Assembly: GCA_037957365.1 (NCBI GenBank)
Contig: JARHVA010000398.1
Location: forward strand, 3,773,001 to 3,837,000
Reading direction: 5' to 3'
From: Torreya grandis
Lineage: Eukaryota; Streptophyta; Pinopsida; Cupressales; Taxaceae
DNA length: 64,000 nt
Shown here: positions 48,008 to 61,593 of the stretch, piece by piece
How the letters are laid out: each line of letters starts with the position of its first letter
Numbering within the stretch: position 1 is the stretch's first letter
Notes under the pieces: model-generated
What the model was told of the DNA's origin: nothing
The model's input: the letters and a program-made list of their open reading frames with translations, nothing else
Databases searched by the model: none
Translations under genes and position numbers: made by a program

Positions 48008-50134
48008 CACAATTATTACTAGCTAACCAAAATTGATTTATTTTCAATTACTTACAACATTGTGCCTTCATGAAAATTTTTCCAAGTTTTGTCATCAAAG
48101 CTGGTTCAAATTTTATATATCGGGTAATCATAGAATTTTCACAAGTTTAACAAATAATTTTTCATTTCTAGGTCTGCAAATAAAGCAATTTGGTGTTAAT
48201 TTTTAATAATAATATAATTTCAACTAAGGTAGGTAAATTTGAATATTAAAATTCTTAATACCAACATCAAAACCTAGATAAAACTCCAATAAAAATTCAT
48301 GCATGAATTTTACCAGAATATAACCCTTTGAATGGCTTATAAAAACAAAAATTCCAGGTAGCAAGTAAATTTTACAAAAAAATTCTATAAAAGAGCAATC
48401 TTTTCCACATCGACTCTCCAAAACACAAGGAAAAATTAGGGCAAATAAAACCCACAAATTATATAACAAAATACCCAAGATTTATTTTGCCTTAAGTTGC
48501 CATTTTCAGCCAAATGAAATAAATAAAAACCAGAATGGTTAAAACAACTCGGTCATGGCTTTTAAGCAAGGATTTTGACTAAAATAATTTATTTTTGCAA
48601 ATATCAAAAATCCATATCTAGATTTTTAGTAGCAATGGGAGAAATAATGAAATGTTCTTTATTTTTATCACAAACAAATGCATTTCAAAACCTTACAAGT
48701 GCATTAGGAAGTCATTTGACTTCCTTATAAACTTGCAAGTAATATATTTTTTAATTTATTTGTCATTAAATCTAGATTTTTTTTTGAAAAAAAATAAAAA
48801 TAATTAAAACTTACTTATTTTTTGGTAACAATAGAGGAGAGAAAAATAGAAAATTATTTGTCTTTCTACCTTGCCATTCCTCCTTATCTATCCATGGTTA
48901 AGTAGGAGGTTTTATCTCTTTGGTAGGAAATTTGTGCCCTCAACTACCTCCTCTAGGCCAACACCCTACCCTCTAAGGTTTTACTTTTTCTCCCTTATCT
49001 CTATGCCTCCCTCTCTCTTTCTCCTCCTTCCACACACCTCCCGCCCTGTCTCCTGCCTCTCCTTCTCCAACCCCATGACCTATGTAAATGGGTAGCTTTG
49101 GGGGTTGATCTCAACTCCTCCTAATTCACTTTAATCCATAATAAGAAAATCATATTTTTTCCCAAATTAAAAAAAAATAAAAAAAAAATGATGATCTAAA
49201 TCATATTTTGCCAAAGACTAAGAATTTCCATAAGAAAATGATAGATTTTTAATTTTCCAACTAATATTATTACCACTTTCTAATTTTCTAAGTAATAAAT
49301 TATTACTTAATTTGACTTAGAAGCAATTACAATAGGGTCCTTTGATAGGAGTTGAAGGGTGAGAGTGATGAGAGAGGGGGGCCTAGAAGCTAGGCTAAGG
49401 TATCCTGAGTAAATAAGCAAAATAAAATAAAATAATAATGATAATAATGCTTTAATAAAATTTAAAAAATAAAAATGAAAATAGATTCAGCTAAGACACT
49501 AGATACCAAATATGCTAAGGAAGGATTCAGCATTGCCTAGGCTCATTTAAGAATAGAACAAGCATACATTGATAACAAAATGGAATAACCACAGAAGTTG
49601 ATGCAAATAAGAAACCAAAACAATCTTGTAATCATTAAAACTAACAAGTGAAGTGACAAGCAAAATGCAAGATGGGCAAGTCAAGAAGATAATTAAAATA
49701 AAAAAATTAAAATGATGGACTGATGTAAATTTTGGTTCATTAATTTTCCCCTTTTACTTGTGTCAACTTCCTTTATTACTTATCCCCAAAATATCAAAAT
49801 CCATCTCCAACCTAAATCCATCTCCAACCTAGCTCATTATCCTATTCTTGTAGCCACCAAATATGACATCAATAACATTTTGATGATAAAAAATTAATAT
49901 CAGATAATAAAATAATTATGAACTAAATAAAATATAAATGAGATATAATTAAATGCATCATAACTGTCTAAAATAAGAATGGATAAAAAACATCAATAAT
50001 AAATATGATATCAAATTATAAGGTCTACACCATAACATGCCATCTGTTACAAAAAATAAAATGTCAATGAGAACTTATAAAAATGCTACATAATACCCAA
50101 AACAAAAATTTTAAAGCATCACATAGTTGGGTCA
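48008..50134. repeat. Long dispersed repeat family D, copy 1
   Basis: Shares most of its length with 55666-57455, from accaaaattggtttatttt-like DNA at the left to acatagttgggtca at the right. The right end read on - is TGACCCAACTATG preceded by aaaggtggagaatttta, which would suit an LTR start after a polypurine tract, so this may be a 3' LTR of a minus-strand gypsy element (inference). Copy 1 has about 330 bp (48845-49175), partly CT-rich, that copy 2 lacks. A 17-bp direct duplication (ccatctccaacctaaat) is at about 49800-49835. Confidence 0.6.
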
Positions 50135-53100
50135 TAAAATTCTCCACCTTTTAGAGAGGAGACATCCCAGCAATTAGTCAAACAACTAGGAGTAATGTTT
50201 CCTGAAAGAAGTGCATCTTCCCAAGTATCAGCCCTTTCACAAAACATTCCATAACATAGGAACACCAATAGTTAAGTATCTACAATGAAGAAACAATTTG
50301 TTAAATTTAAAAAATTATTACAAAACATTATTGTTCCTGATGCATACTTACATAGCCCAATAATAAGAACAAGGGGTATTATTACCTATTTATCTCTTGG
50401 CATGACAGGAGGGTATAACAACCATCCATAAGGGAAGTCTTCAACCTAGCTTTGCTGACATTTAACATACCTTATCATAAAATTAGTAACACCAAGTTTC
50501 ATGCTAGGCTAACAAGAATTTCCTTTCATTTGGAGTGTCCCTTTGTAACATTAAAATGAGCAAAATGGGATGATATATGTACCATTTTTTAGCACAAGGT
50601 TGTGTAACTATTGGAAATCGGTACAATATTTATATTTTATTACTCTCAAGGTCATTTATTATAATGGAAAGTAATTCAAAATCTTTTTCAATAGGTTTAT
50701 CAAAAAATATTTCCCCTACATAATTATAATGTATTGACAAAAAATGATAAATTTGACATAGTACTCCTAGAAATGAATCATTCCAAACTACCTACATTGA
50801 CGTGCAGTTTGAAACATACCAATAATATAATGTCCCAATTATATTATCTTAGATTTAATATAACCTACTTAGAAAATAAGAGTGCTATTAGCATCTTCAA
50901 GTGTGGATTACAACCATTTAGTCATACAAGATTGATAATGTTCACCAGATTTTTGTTTTATTATTTAATTAGGCTAGTAGTTTTTAATATTAATTAGGTC
51001 AATAGTTTAAGGATGAGACCATTTTAGGGTCAATATTCTCTTTTGAGTTACCTAACATAGACTTGTAACTTTAGAATCATCAATCTCAATAGTTCAATCC
51101 AACTAGATTAAAACCATATTTATAGCTAAGAAGTGGAATCTTCCATTATAAGCATTATGTTTTGTGAATAACCTTAATGAAATTTATCATAGAATGTAAT
51201 CAAAAGATAGTAACCCGTCCACTTATGGTTACTCTTAATTCAACATCAACTATTCATGGGTTATTTTAGCGTCCCACACTGACCACATTAAACATCATAG
51301 AAGTGATTCTAAGTCTCGCATGTAACCCCAAGGCTTACAACATGATCTCTATTAATTATGAGATCACACGATGGTCCAGGGATCCCAATCCCACCATCTT
51401 TTTAATTTACCAATGGAGGGCATTCGCCCAACATTTATCACTCCTTTAAGGAGTTAAATGGGTACCTAGGATTTTCCTATTACTTGATCAAGGATTTCCA
51501 TTACCCACCATAGGGTAAAATACAAAACATTAAAACACTCATTGTGATTCCAACAAAAGTCAAAAAAGACATGTTTTCAATTAATACCATTAATGTAGGT
51601 ATGTAAGACTTACTCACTAGGACCATACCTTTTTGTTAAGTAGTTGTGTACTTATTAGTGCCATGTAAAAATTTAATACCTTTCATAATTTTGAAACACA
51701 TGCAACTGTACCAACATTTAGGGTGATGCACAACAATGCACCCAGTTGCATTATAATTTGATAATGATAGAATTATTTAATATTTTCAAGTTTATAATCA
51801 ACCATACAAGTACATAATAAACCATTTAAGGTATGCACTCTACCCAAACAAAGGATATAATTAGATAATTCAAAGTGCCAATTTAGCCTTGTAGATGCAC
51901 ACATAACCATTCACATATAGGATATGATTCACTTCATGCTTACCCATACAAATGCATAGGTTAGGATTCCTCTTTTCATCCCCATCCATCCATATGTGTA
52001 AGGGTGTTCAAAGTACTCAACCCATAATAAATAACAAGGGTGAATATACCTTTTACACATACAACACAAGTATTTGAAATAGGGTTTTTTGATTTTTATT
52101 TTTGAGCATATTATTAGTATAAATTTCATATATTAATTTAGAGAAATAAGAATTTTCATTATAGATTTTTTTTATAAGTTATGAACATGTTTCATAAGTA
52201 TGCTTGAACTTACTGATCAACATATACCTATGTTTTTAGTAGGTATAAACCTAGTGTCTTTTCATAAAGGTCCATCACATAGTTTCATGCAATGTATTAA
52301 GTGGATAAATCTTAATCCATATCTCTGCATGACTACCTACCAATCAACCAATGATATATAGAACCCACCAAGCACATGAAAACATGTACACATAATAAAA
52401 TAGATGTTTCATAAAAATTTATCACATTTAGCCATAGTGTCACATAAGTACATGACATATTAATTGATATAATTAACTATATTGTATAATATGTCAACAA
52501 ATATTTAATGAGATAGCTCAATCCTAGAAATAAGCTATCGCTATCTATTCAGTTAAATCATATATCATAGTCAAATATATGTAATAATCTCAGGTACGAG
52601 AAATCAAATGATATCTTAATATGCTTTCTAAAAGTGAGATGTAATAAGGATAGAATCCCACAAAATAAGTATCTTATACTTACAAAGTTATTGCATTCCT
52701 CCATGCAATAAGAGTGTTATACTACCTTGCCATTACTGCATGTGAGCCTATAACCTAGGTCTTTACCATGAGAAGAATAGTACGTAGAGCAATAATTAGA
52801 AAATCAAATGGAATAATAATGAGGTTATACCAACTAGCAGAGTAATTGTGGTTTATGTTAGAGTTAGCATTGGAACAACCTTGCCCAACAATGAATAGCT
52901 TATTATAATTGAGGTATTTTACTCAACCTCATACCACTCTTCACTCAAGTGTCGTACCAGCTTCAAATTTATATATATGATATTTTTTTACCAAGTCACG
53001 TTTTTCATTCAATTTCATAATATTATTTGTTTTGTATTCAAAACACACTTTTATCATTTAAAAATTAGAATCGGTCAATACCATAATGAATAAATCAGGT

Positions 53101-54571
53101 TAAAATCATCAACCACAAAAAATTCCTCTTTGTCAAAACATATCAAGCCTACCATAGTGATAAGCAATATTATTCACACTCTAGCATGGTCCCTCCCCTA
53201 GAACTAGTTATTAATCATAAAAAGTGAAAAAATATTACAATAGCAGTCCTTGACAAACTTTCAAATCTACCAACAAATTTATGTGTGTTGTTATGAAATA
53301 ATGACAACATCAATCAAACCTCAGCATAACTTTTTAGGACATTAACAAGACTCTGTCCGTGTTTGGTATTGACAATGATAGAAATAACAAGTTTCAATTT
53401 TTTTTGAATATTTTGATGGTTAATTAGAACCCATCATCAAATACAACATGCTCATTTAGAGGAAAGATCTCTAAATTTATAGACTTTCATAACCAATTCC
53501 AACCTATTCACCCTACTAGGTCCTTCAGGATTGAGTCACATCCTCATACCTTTCATGAACCAATCAAAAAAATCCTAACATTATTCCCCCAATTGTCTTG
53601 CCTATACAGGCCAATGGTTTACTAGCTAGTCTTGTTTTACATAGCGTAGCTTCAAGAATGGGTGGACTTATCCAAGGGATAAGGTGAAAATCAAGGATTA
53701 CACATACTCATTGAATTTTAGCCCTTCGTAATTTTAGAATAACATTCAGATCCATTCAACTTAGATGAAGTCCCAAATATTTACGCATATTACCCTTTGG
53801 TTCAACTTAAGGGAATCACTCTTGATTCAATTTTCTATATAATAAATCAAAGCACTCTTTATCCAATAAAATGGCAAGGTCTATCAATAGTCATTCCTGC
53901 TTCATGGATCCAATGGTTCAAGGTAATCCTTCACAAGTAGAGATATCAATACTTGTTGGTTAACTTAAGAAAATCTATTTCTCTCACCTAATCTAACCTT
54001 CTAGGCTTAGATCGACCCTTGGTATTCCCAATGTCATGATGTTTGAATCATCTATTGCCGATTTGACCATACAAGTCAATAATAAATAATGAAAATCATT
54101 CACTTATTCCAAAGATAAAATAGTTATCACTAGCCTCCTACTGACTCACCCATATAAGTCAACAGTCAAAAAGTGATGCTTACCCTGATGCAACTCAATT
54201 TTGGGAAGGGCCAACCTAACCAAGGGCTATAGGAATCATAGTGTTGCTATGGAAAATTATATATTCTCACACCTACATTAATTCCAAAGGAACATATAAA
54301 TTTATATCACCTTCATTTTTAAAAATAAGGCATTCTCATATTTAGCTCAAGAGACTAAGTGTCTTTATAAAATCATATCATATCCCTTTTCACATGAAAT
54401 ATTTCATTAGTCCCATGTTATTAAAAATTCTTATCACAAAAATTCTTAGAGTTGTAATTTAGAAAAATCTAATGGAAAGAACAACATGGTTCAATTGTTA
54501 GGCAACCAATGCGTATATTTCTTTACAAGAGTGAAAGATTAATATTTTCTATTGAAAATTTCTAGAGCACA
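50135..54571. other. 4.4-kb region without recognisable coding
   Basis: Both strands were read; open stretches such as 50734-50997 on + and 51929-52129 on - carry no motif. It lies between D copy 1 and the primer-binding site of C copy 2, so it should be the interior of one or two minus-strand elements, but no gag or pol block survives that I can name. Confidence 0.4.
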
Positions 54572-54584
54572 GGATATGATACCA
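54572..54584 (-). other. Primer-binding-site-like sequence next to family C LTR
   Basis: On -, two bases after the LTR end (…TTCATTTCA CC) stands TGGTATCATATCC; TGGTATCA is the core of the initiator-tRNA primer site. Confidence 0.55.
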
Positions 54585-54586
54585 GG

Positions 54587-55665
54587 TGAAATGAAACCAA
54601 ATAATTTTTTTGAGCATCCCTTATTTCAAAGTTTATAGTGGAAAAAAAAATGTTTTATAATCTAAAGTTTGGTTTTACATAGCTTATTACTGTGTTTACG
54701 TGTACAAGAACCTTAGCTAGGATAGTTACCTTAGAAGATTCTATGAGGAATATTATTTCCCTAGGGATATCCTCATACAATTTAGGGTGTATTGATATGT
54801 GATTCATATCGATATATTTGAGATTGGATGGTGGTAGACACATTCCCAATAAGACCACCTAGGTATCCTTATCTTACCTAAGGTTTCAACATTCATGAAA
54901 CCTGATATAGGATAGGGTATTTAACTTTTCCTTCCTTGAGTTTGGGCTTGTTAAGTTAATCACTTAGGTTATTAATGTTATTAAAATGGGTATCTAAAAA
55001 GTTCAAGTAATGATTTTGGTTTGAATAAATTTTAGCATTTTTAATATGCCTATACAATTCAACTATTTGATACATGTGAAGGATTTAAATGGTAATAAGC
55101 CTAATATTAGATCATTGTACCATGATCTTATGGTTACAGGGTCATCATACCTCATACATTCACTCATAAAATACATGCCATTTAAAATACTCGGGACATT
55201 GTTGTTTATAAGTAAATAGAATAGTCTTAACTAATAGTGGCATCATGCTCTCACTACACCATTCCATAAATACCCCTCTAGAGATTCATATCTCTCTAGT
55301 ATTATTTAAGTGTTACTTGGTCATAATAGTGAGACCAGTAATATATGCTACTTTGTTTAAATTTGTAAATCTAAAATATATAACTTTTGAAATATATTCC
55401 TTTAGGAATGTTAACATTGTTTACACTTTAATAATTGTTATCATGTCATAAACCAATTGCTATCAGGGCTATTTAATTCTCTTAAGCATGATTTATTGCA
55501 TTCATTAGCTTGCTGAAAATGTGTAATAAAGATAACTCTTTGTCATTTTATCACACTATGCACTTAGATATTATTATGCATTAGTTGTAAATGAACTAAA
55601 TTTGGAACAAAAACTATTAATAACCTTAATTAAATTTAATTAGGGATTTTAAATGGCCTTTTACA
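54587..55665 (-). repeat. LTR of family C, copy 2 (5' LTR)
   Basis: About 1.08 kb, TGTAAAAGGCC (55665) to ...TTCATTTCA (54587) read on -, homologous throughout to 36844-37918. With the primer site to its left it should be the 5' LTR of a minus-strand element. On its right it abuts family D DNA, suggesting insertion into a D copy. Open frame 55245-55451 is chance. Confidence 0.7.
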
Positions 55666-57455
55666 ATTATTATTAGATGACCAAAATTGGTTTATTTTAA
55701 GTCACAACATTGTTCCTTCATGACAACGTTTACAAGTTTAGTCATCAAAGCTAGTTCAAATTTTATATATCAGGTAAGCATAGAATTGGGACAAGTTTAG
55801 AAAATAATTTCTTATTTCTATTATGTAAATAAAATAATTTGGTATTAATATGTAATAATAATATAGTTTTAGCCAAGGTAGGCAAATATGAATATTAAAA
55901 TTCTTAATACCAACAATAAAAGTTTGATAAAACCCCAATAAAAATTCATGCAAGAATTTTACTAGAATATAACCCTTAAAATGACTTGTAAATATAAAAA
56001 TCCTTCCATTAGGTAAATTTTCACATAATATTTTCATAATAGCAATCTTTTTCAATTCGACTCTTCAAAACACAAAGAAAATCAAGGCAAACAAAACCCA
56101 CAAAAGTTTTAACAAAATACACAAGATTTATTTTGCCCTAGGTTTCCATTTTTAGTCAAATGAAATAAATAAAAACCAAAATGGTTAAAACAACTCAATT
56201 GTGTCTTTTAAGCATGGGGTTTTACTGAAATAATTTATTTTTACAAACCATAGAAATCTATACTAGATTTTAAGTAGCCGTGGAAGAAATAATGAAATGT
56301 TATTTGTTTTTATCACAAACAAATGCATTTTAAATCCTTGCAACTTCATTAGGAAGTCATTTGGCTTGCTTATAAACTTGCAAGTACATTTTTTCTTCTT
56401 TATTTACTTGCCATTAAATATAGAATAAAACTTTTTGAAAGAAAATAAAAATAAGCAAAACTTACATGTTTTTTTGGTAACAATGGAGGAGAGAAAATTG
56501 AATGATGGTCTAAATTAGATTTTACTGAAGACCAATACTTTCCATAATCATATTTTTTTCAAGTCCCATGGCCAAGGTGAAAATGGAATATTTTTAATTT
56601 GTCAAATAATATTATTATCACTTTCCAATTTACCACCTAATAAATTATTACTTAATTTGACTCAAAATTAATTCCAATAGGGTCCTTTTCTAGGATTTAA
56701 AGGGGGAGAGTGGCGAGAGGGGGGTTTATAACCTAGGCTAAGGTACCTAGAGAAGACAAGAAAAAATAAATAAAATAATAATGACAATAATGATTTAATA
56801 AAATAAAAAAATAGAAATGAAACTAGATTCAACTAAGACACTAGATACTGAATATGCCAAGCAAGAAGTCAATGTTTTCTAGGTCATACAAGAGAAAAAC
56901 AAACATACATTAATAATAAAATCAAACAACCCCTGAAGTTGCCATAAACAATCAATAAAAACAATATCGTAATCATTAAAATTGATAAGTGAAGACAAGA
57001 GAAATATAAGATGGGAAAGTCAAGAATATTATTAAAATAAAAAACTTAAAATGGAGTGTCACAAATTTAGGTTCATTATTTTTCCCCTTTTACCTTTTTC
57101 AACTACCTTTATTCCTTATCCCCCAGCCATTGGAATCCATCTCTAGCTTAGCTCATTATTCTATTCCTACAGCCACCAAATATGGCATCAACAACATCTG
57201 GATGATAAAAAATTAATATCATATAATAAAATGATTCTGAACTAAACAAAATATAAGTGAGATATAATTAAATCCATCATAATTTTCTATAATAAGAATG
57301 GATAAAAAAACATCAACAATAAATATGATATCAGAGTAAAATTTCTACATCATAACCCATCATCTGTCACAAACAATGAAATGTAAGCAAAAACTTGTAA
57401 AACATGCTACATAATATCTAAAACAAAAATTGTAATTCATCACATACTTGGGTCA
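55666..57455. repeat. Long dispersed repeat family D, copy 2
   Basis: Homologous to 48008-50134, with the 330-bp segment missing. It ends cacatacttgggtca at 57455, the same end as copy 1. That both copies stop homology at the same base supports a real element terminus there. The left end is cut by the family C LTR. Confidence 0.65.
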
Positions 57456-57539
57456 TAATGAATCAAAAATATTATATTAATTATTGAAATTTGGAGACTA
57501 AATAAAAAATGAGATTATAGTTATAAAAAAATATTACAA

Positions 57540-58440
57540 GTGAATATTCAACAAGAGGAGTAAGAACAAGAGGAAGCACCAACACTTGAAGAATGATTGG
57601 TTGTAGAATTAGAAGTAAAAGATGGAGTAAGATTTGAGGTTTCAGAGTATGGGGGAAGTAAAAAAGTAGAGGATATTACATATTGGATAAACAATATAGA
57701 AAATAATTTCAAATGGAAGACTATGGTAGAGGAAAAGAAGGTGAAATTTCCATGTATCAAATTTAAGGGTCATGTCATGATATGGTTAGATCATTCATAG
57801 AAGGAAATTTAAAGGAAAGGTAAGTAAAATATTTAGACTTGAAATAAAATGGAGAAGAAGTTGAGAGAAAAATTCTTCCTTGTGTACTACTAAAAAATCC
57901 TCTATATAATCTTTTGAAACTTGAGACAAAAGGAGTCTAGTGAATAGGACTACAAAGATGAATTTTACAAGCTATCCATTCAAGTAGAACATGAACAAAT
58001 AAAGGAATAGATGGATTTAATGTATGTAAAGGCTTTAAATGTTTTTGTTCAATATGAGATAAGTATGCATAGAATCAAGTGCATGAATGATGCGTATAGA
58101 CTACATTTGAATGTTGAGGAAAAGTAAAGTTAGCATGATTTTAGATCACCTATGCTAAAGAGAGGACCTAATTCCTAATAATAGGATGAGATGAATTTAC
58201 TTACGTAATAAATTTATCATATTTTATGGTGGAGATACAAGAATATCATAAAAAAGGGTTTAAAAATTATAAAATAATAAAAAGATTTCAGAGAGGTAGA
58301 GGATATGGTGGTGTTAGTGGATAGAATATGCTAGAAATAAATTTTATCTAGTACAAATGTGGTGAATAATGGAATAATTTTTTTGAATGTTCTCATTATC
58401 ATTCACAATAAATGAGGTAAGAGGAGAAACTAAGAGTAAA
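57540..58440 (+). pseudogene. gag relic with zinc knuckle, gypsy element at 57.5 kb
   Basis: An open piece at 57597-57800 carries KKVEDITYWINNIENNFKWK and EEKKVKFPCIKFKGHVMIWL, the conserved gag core. After a frameshift come LREKFLPCVLLKNPL, LRQKESS and DEFYKLSIQVEHEQ (to about 57990), then VQYEISMHRIKCMNDAYRLHLNVEEK (about 58050-58127). The knuckle is YKCGE-stop-WNNFFECSHYH (58355-58410), in which the first Cys and the His are lost. Gag would form the particle and bind element RNA. Confidence 0.87.
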
Positions 58441-58559
58441 TTTTTTTGAGAAAAAGAACAAATGCAAAAGTTCAAGCAGATCTATGAGAAGCTTTTAAGA
58501 TGAGAGAAAATGGTTTATTCAAGGAAATAACATGTACATGATAAAGACAATGGTGAATC

Positions 58560-59930
58560 ATGGCCTCATATAAATATTTTTAGAACAATATTTACTTCAA
58601 AAGGAAATTTATGTAAGGTTATTACTAATGGCAAAAATGGTAAAAACATGGTTTCTAAAGAAATGATAGAGAAACTAGGTTTTCATTGTGAGAAGCACCC
58701 TCATCCTTATTATATTTTCTAGTTTAAAAATTGAAGTGAAGTCACTATTTATAAGAGGAATTTAAAAAATTTTACCATAGGGAAGAATTATTAGGATTAA
58801 ATTTGGTGTTCCATTATCCCAATGGATGCATGCCATTTATTTTTGGGAAGGCTATATAAATATTATAGGAAAATAATCTATGATGGAGTGAAGAACACAT
58901 CCACATTTTGGGAGGATGGTTCATGGATAATTTTATTACCCTTTAAGGAATAAGGGCATGTTAAAAACATGTTGTCCATAAAATATTTTATCAAAGAGCT
59001 AAATATGACAAGATTTTGTTCTACATTAATGACAAAGAAAGAAAAAGTATAGGATGTGTATGTACCAAAAAAAGTACAAATATTTTTGAAGGAGCATGTT
59101 AATGTTATACCTGATGAGTTACTATATGGTCTATCACCAAATATACCAAATATTAATATTCAACACCATATTGATTTAATTACAAAATATCTTTACCTAA
59201 TCAAGAAAATTATAGGATGAGCCCAATAAAGCATGCAAAGTTGATAAGGTAGGTGACTAAATTGGTGAGAAAGGGTGTAGTAAGGGAGAGTATGAGTCCA
59301 TATAAAAATATTATGTTAATAAATCCAAATAAATTAGGGGCATTAAGTATACGTGTTTATAGTATATAAATCAATAAGATCACCATCAAATATATATTTC
59401 CTATACCTTACCTAGATGACATGGTGGACATGTACTTGTAGGAGCTAAATACTTTAGTAATATTGATCTATGGAGTGGAAAATATTGAGTTTAGATATGA
59501 TAAGGGGATGAATGGAAGAAAAAAATCAATACTAGGTATTTGGTTTATATGAATGGATGTTGATATCATTTGAAATTCAATTACATGTAACATATTTATG
59601 AGGATGATGAATTTTTTTCTAGGATAATGTACTGGTAAGTTTGTATTAGTCTATTTTGATGATATTATAATCTTTAATAATAATAAATAAGATAAATTAA
59701 GGCATTTTTTCTAGGATAATGTATTGGTAAGTTTGTCTTAGTCTATTTTGATGATATTCTAATACTTAATAAGAATAAATAAGATAAGAACTATTTAAGA
59801 GGGAATAAATCTATTCAAATTTTAAAAAGTGGAAATTTATGCAAAAGAGTTTAGTGTTTTTGGGATTTTTCATCTCTAAAGATGGGATAAGAATGGATGA
59901 AAATAAGATAAATGAAATTGTAGAGTATCC
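58560..59930 (+). pseudogene. Protease and reverse transcriptase relic, gypsy element at 57.5 kb
   Basis: The protease area has NGKNGKNMVSKEMIEKLGFHCEKHPHPY-type wording (from about 58630). RT blocks: LVRKGVVRESMSPYKN (about 59258), INKITIKYIFPIPYLDDMVDM (about 59370-59431), YEWM (about 59548), TFMRMMNFFLG (about 59590) and GKFVLVYFDDIIIF (about 59634-59674). Later DGIRMDENKINEIVEYPTP and ELRSFHS (to about 59970). Many stops and at least four frameshifts are present. The YFDD box is duplicated (see 59613-59790). Confidence 0.85.
59613..59790 (+). repeat. 92-bp tandem duplication spanning the RT active-site box
   Basis: ttttttctaggataatgtactggtaag...gtctattttgatgatatt occurs at 59613-59704 and again, slightly changed, at 59705-59790. 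Tyr-Phe-Asp-Asp codons are at 59652-59663 and 59744-59755. The 92-bp offset is not a multiple of three, so the second copy is out of frame with the first. Confidence 0.9.
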
Positions 59931-60029
59931 TACTCCATTAAGTATAATTGAGTTAAGAAGTTTCCATAGTTTATAAATTTAATACAAAAAGTTAATTAAT
60001 AATTTTAGTATTATTATTACACCAATAAC

Positions 60030-60310
60030 AAATTAAACATGAGGAATTTTTTTTGATGTGGACAAGGTTAACAATTGAAAGTCTTTAGTTGTTGTATATG
60101 AAGGTGAAAAATGTCCTATATTTAAATTTATATATTTTATTAATGTGTTTGAGGTGGAGTATTATGCCTTGCATGTGGGTTTTGGTGTAGTATTGAGTTA
60201 AGAAGGGAGACCGATAACATATTACAATGACAAATTAAAGGAAGTAAGGAATAAATATTCTAAATATGGTGTTGAAATTATTCCATTTTATAAGCATTGA
60301 GCCATTGGAG
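60030..60310 (+). pseudogene. RNase H relic, gypsy element at 57.5 kb
   Basis: VDKVNN-stop-KSLVVVYEGEKCPIFKFIYF, then GFGVVLS-stop-EGRPITYYNDKLKEVRNKYS (about 60178-60264), KYGVEIIPFYKH-stop-AIGD. This follows the family's Gly-x-G-x-V-L-S-Gln-x-Gly-x-Pro-Ile-x-Tyr and Tyr-Asp-x-Glu blocks. It is cut off near 60310; no integrase follows. Confidence 0.85.
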
Positions 60311-61593
60311 ACATTAATAAGTAAATGAATTTAATAAAAGTTGGTCATAAATATTTTATGATGTCATTTTTGGCTCAATTTCACTTTAATTGATTTTAAC
60401 ACTTAATCTAGACTTATTTCATCACCTCACTATATCCTAAGTACCTATACAAACCTATCCCTTTCTATGTTGATATCTTATACATACATAAATGTTCTAA
60501 ATTGTTAAAAATCCCTATAAAAATTTGTAAAAACATCCAAAATTTTAATTTTTACATGTTTCCTTGCAAAACATGATCAACTAATATGGGTCAATAATGG
60601 TGATCAATTTTGATCTGTATGGGTTGATCCCAACATTCACCCTGACAACTATCATTTTTCAAATTTAGATCCTCCCTTACAGGGTGGTTTGTATTTTTAG
60701 GATAGGTAGTGTGAAGTTTTAAATTTTTGGATTGCTATAGAGGTACATCTAAGTCACTTATTTTATCACTTGGAAATTTAAATATTAAGGAACATTTACA
60801 TTATTTCACATTGAGTAAAAATTACATATTATTTCCAAATATAATTCTATTCATTTGAAGCAGTCTATAGCCAAGTCAACTCCCTATTTTATCCAAGTCA
60901 AGAAAGTTAATTTTAATTATTCAATATATATTTATATGCATTCATATAGAAAAAGGATCATAATTGAACAAAACACTCTAAGTGGGAGAACTCCCTCTTT
61001 GGGATATTGGATTTGTAGGTAGTGATCAGTCATCACGAAGGTGATTGGATTCAACTCATCCCATTGCACTCCCCCATTTTTTATTGGAAGGTTTTTAACT
61101 ATTGAAAACCTTGTTAAGGTTTTAACTTTGAATAAGTGACTTTTAATTCATTTGTGCACATATGAAGGTTAATTTTACACATACATGTTTTTTCAAAGAA
61201 ACTATATATGATCATGCTTTGATTTCCCTAGTTTTTGATGAATAATATAACTAACTAGTAGAGGAAATTAGTGTCAGTCAATCTTACCATATTTTTTATG
61301 ATCATGACCCTAATCAATAATAGTGACAGTTCTTGTATCACTTACAAAATCATTCCAAGTTGATTATTTATAGTCATTGTTCAATATCACATAGTCATAT
61401 CATAGAAAATAGATATCTAAGTATTTCATTTTGTTCATAGTTAATATTCTTTCATTCAATCATGCTTTGTCAATTTTGGTAATTTTATTTCACTCTATTT
61501 ATCATAAGTTTTATTACAACCTTTATTTTATTTCAAATTAGTTTATCCTAATTAGGGTTAATTCACCTATTAATTACAAATTATGATAAGACA
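60311..61593 (+). repeat. Probable 5' LTR of the gypsy element at the right edge (left end unknown)
   Basis: Non-coding DNA that ends ...gataagaca at 61593, where a primer-site-like atttttgaaaccac begins. The position just before a leader and gag argues for a 5' LTR. No second copy is in the window, so the left end is arbitrary. Confidence 0.45.

Larger units (their letters stand above)
57456..60310 (+). mobile_element. Ty3/gypsy relic with gag, protease, RT and RNase H, truncated before integrase
   Basis: Order on + is gag (57540-58150), zinc knuckle (58345-58400), decayed protease (about 58560-58900), RT (about 59180-59930) and RNase H (about 60030-60310), then an abrupt end. Sequence type is chromovirus-like by its gag and RT wording (inference). 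No LTR of its own is identified with certainty. Confidence 0.85.

Noticed and set aside
48871..49095. 74-codon Pro/Ser/Phe-rich frame
   Set aside because: CT-rich segment present only in one of two copies of repeat family D; composition explains the open frame.
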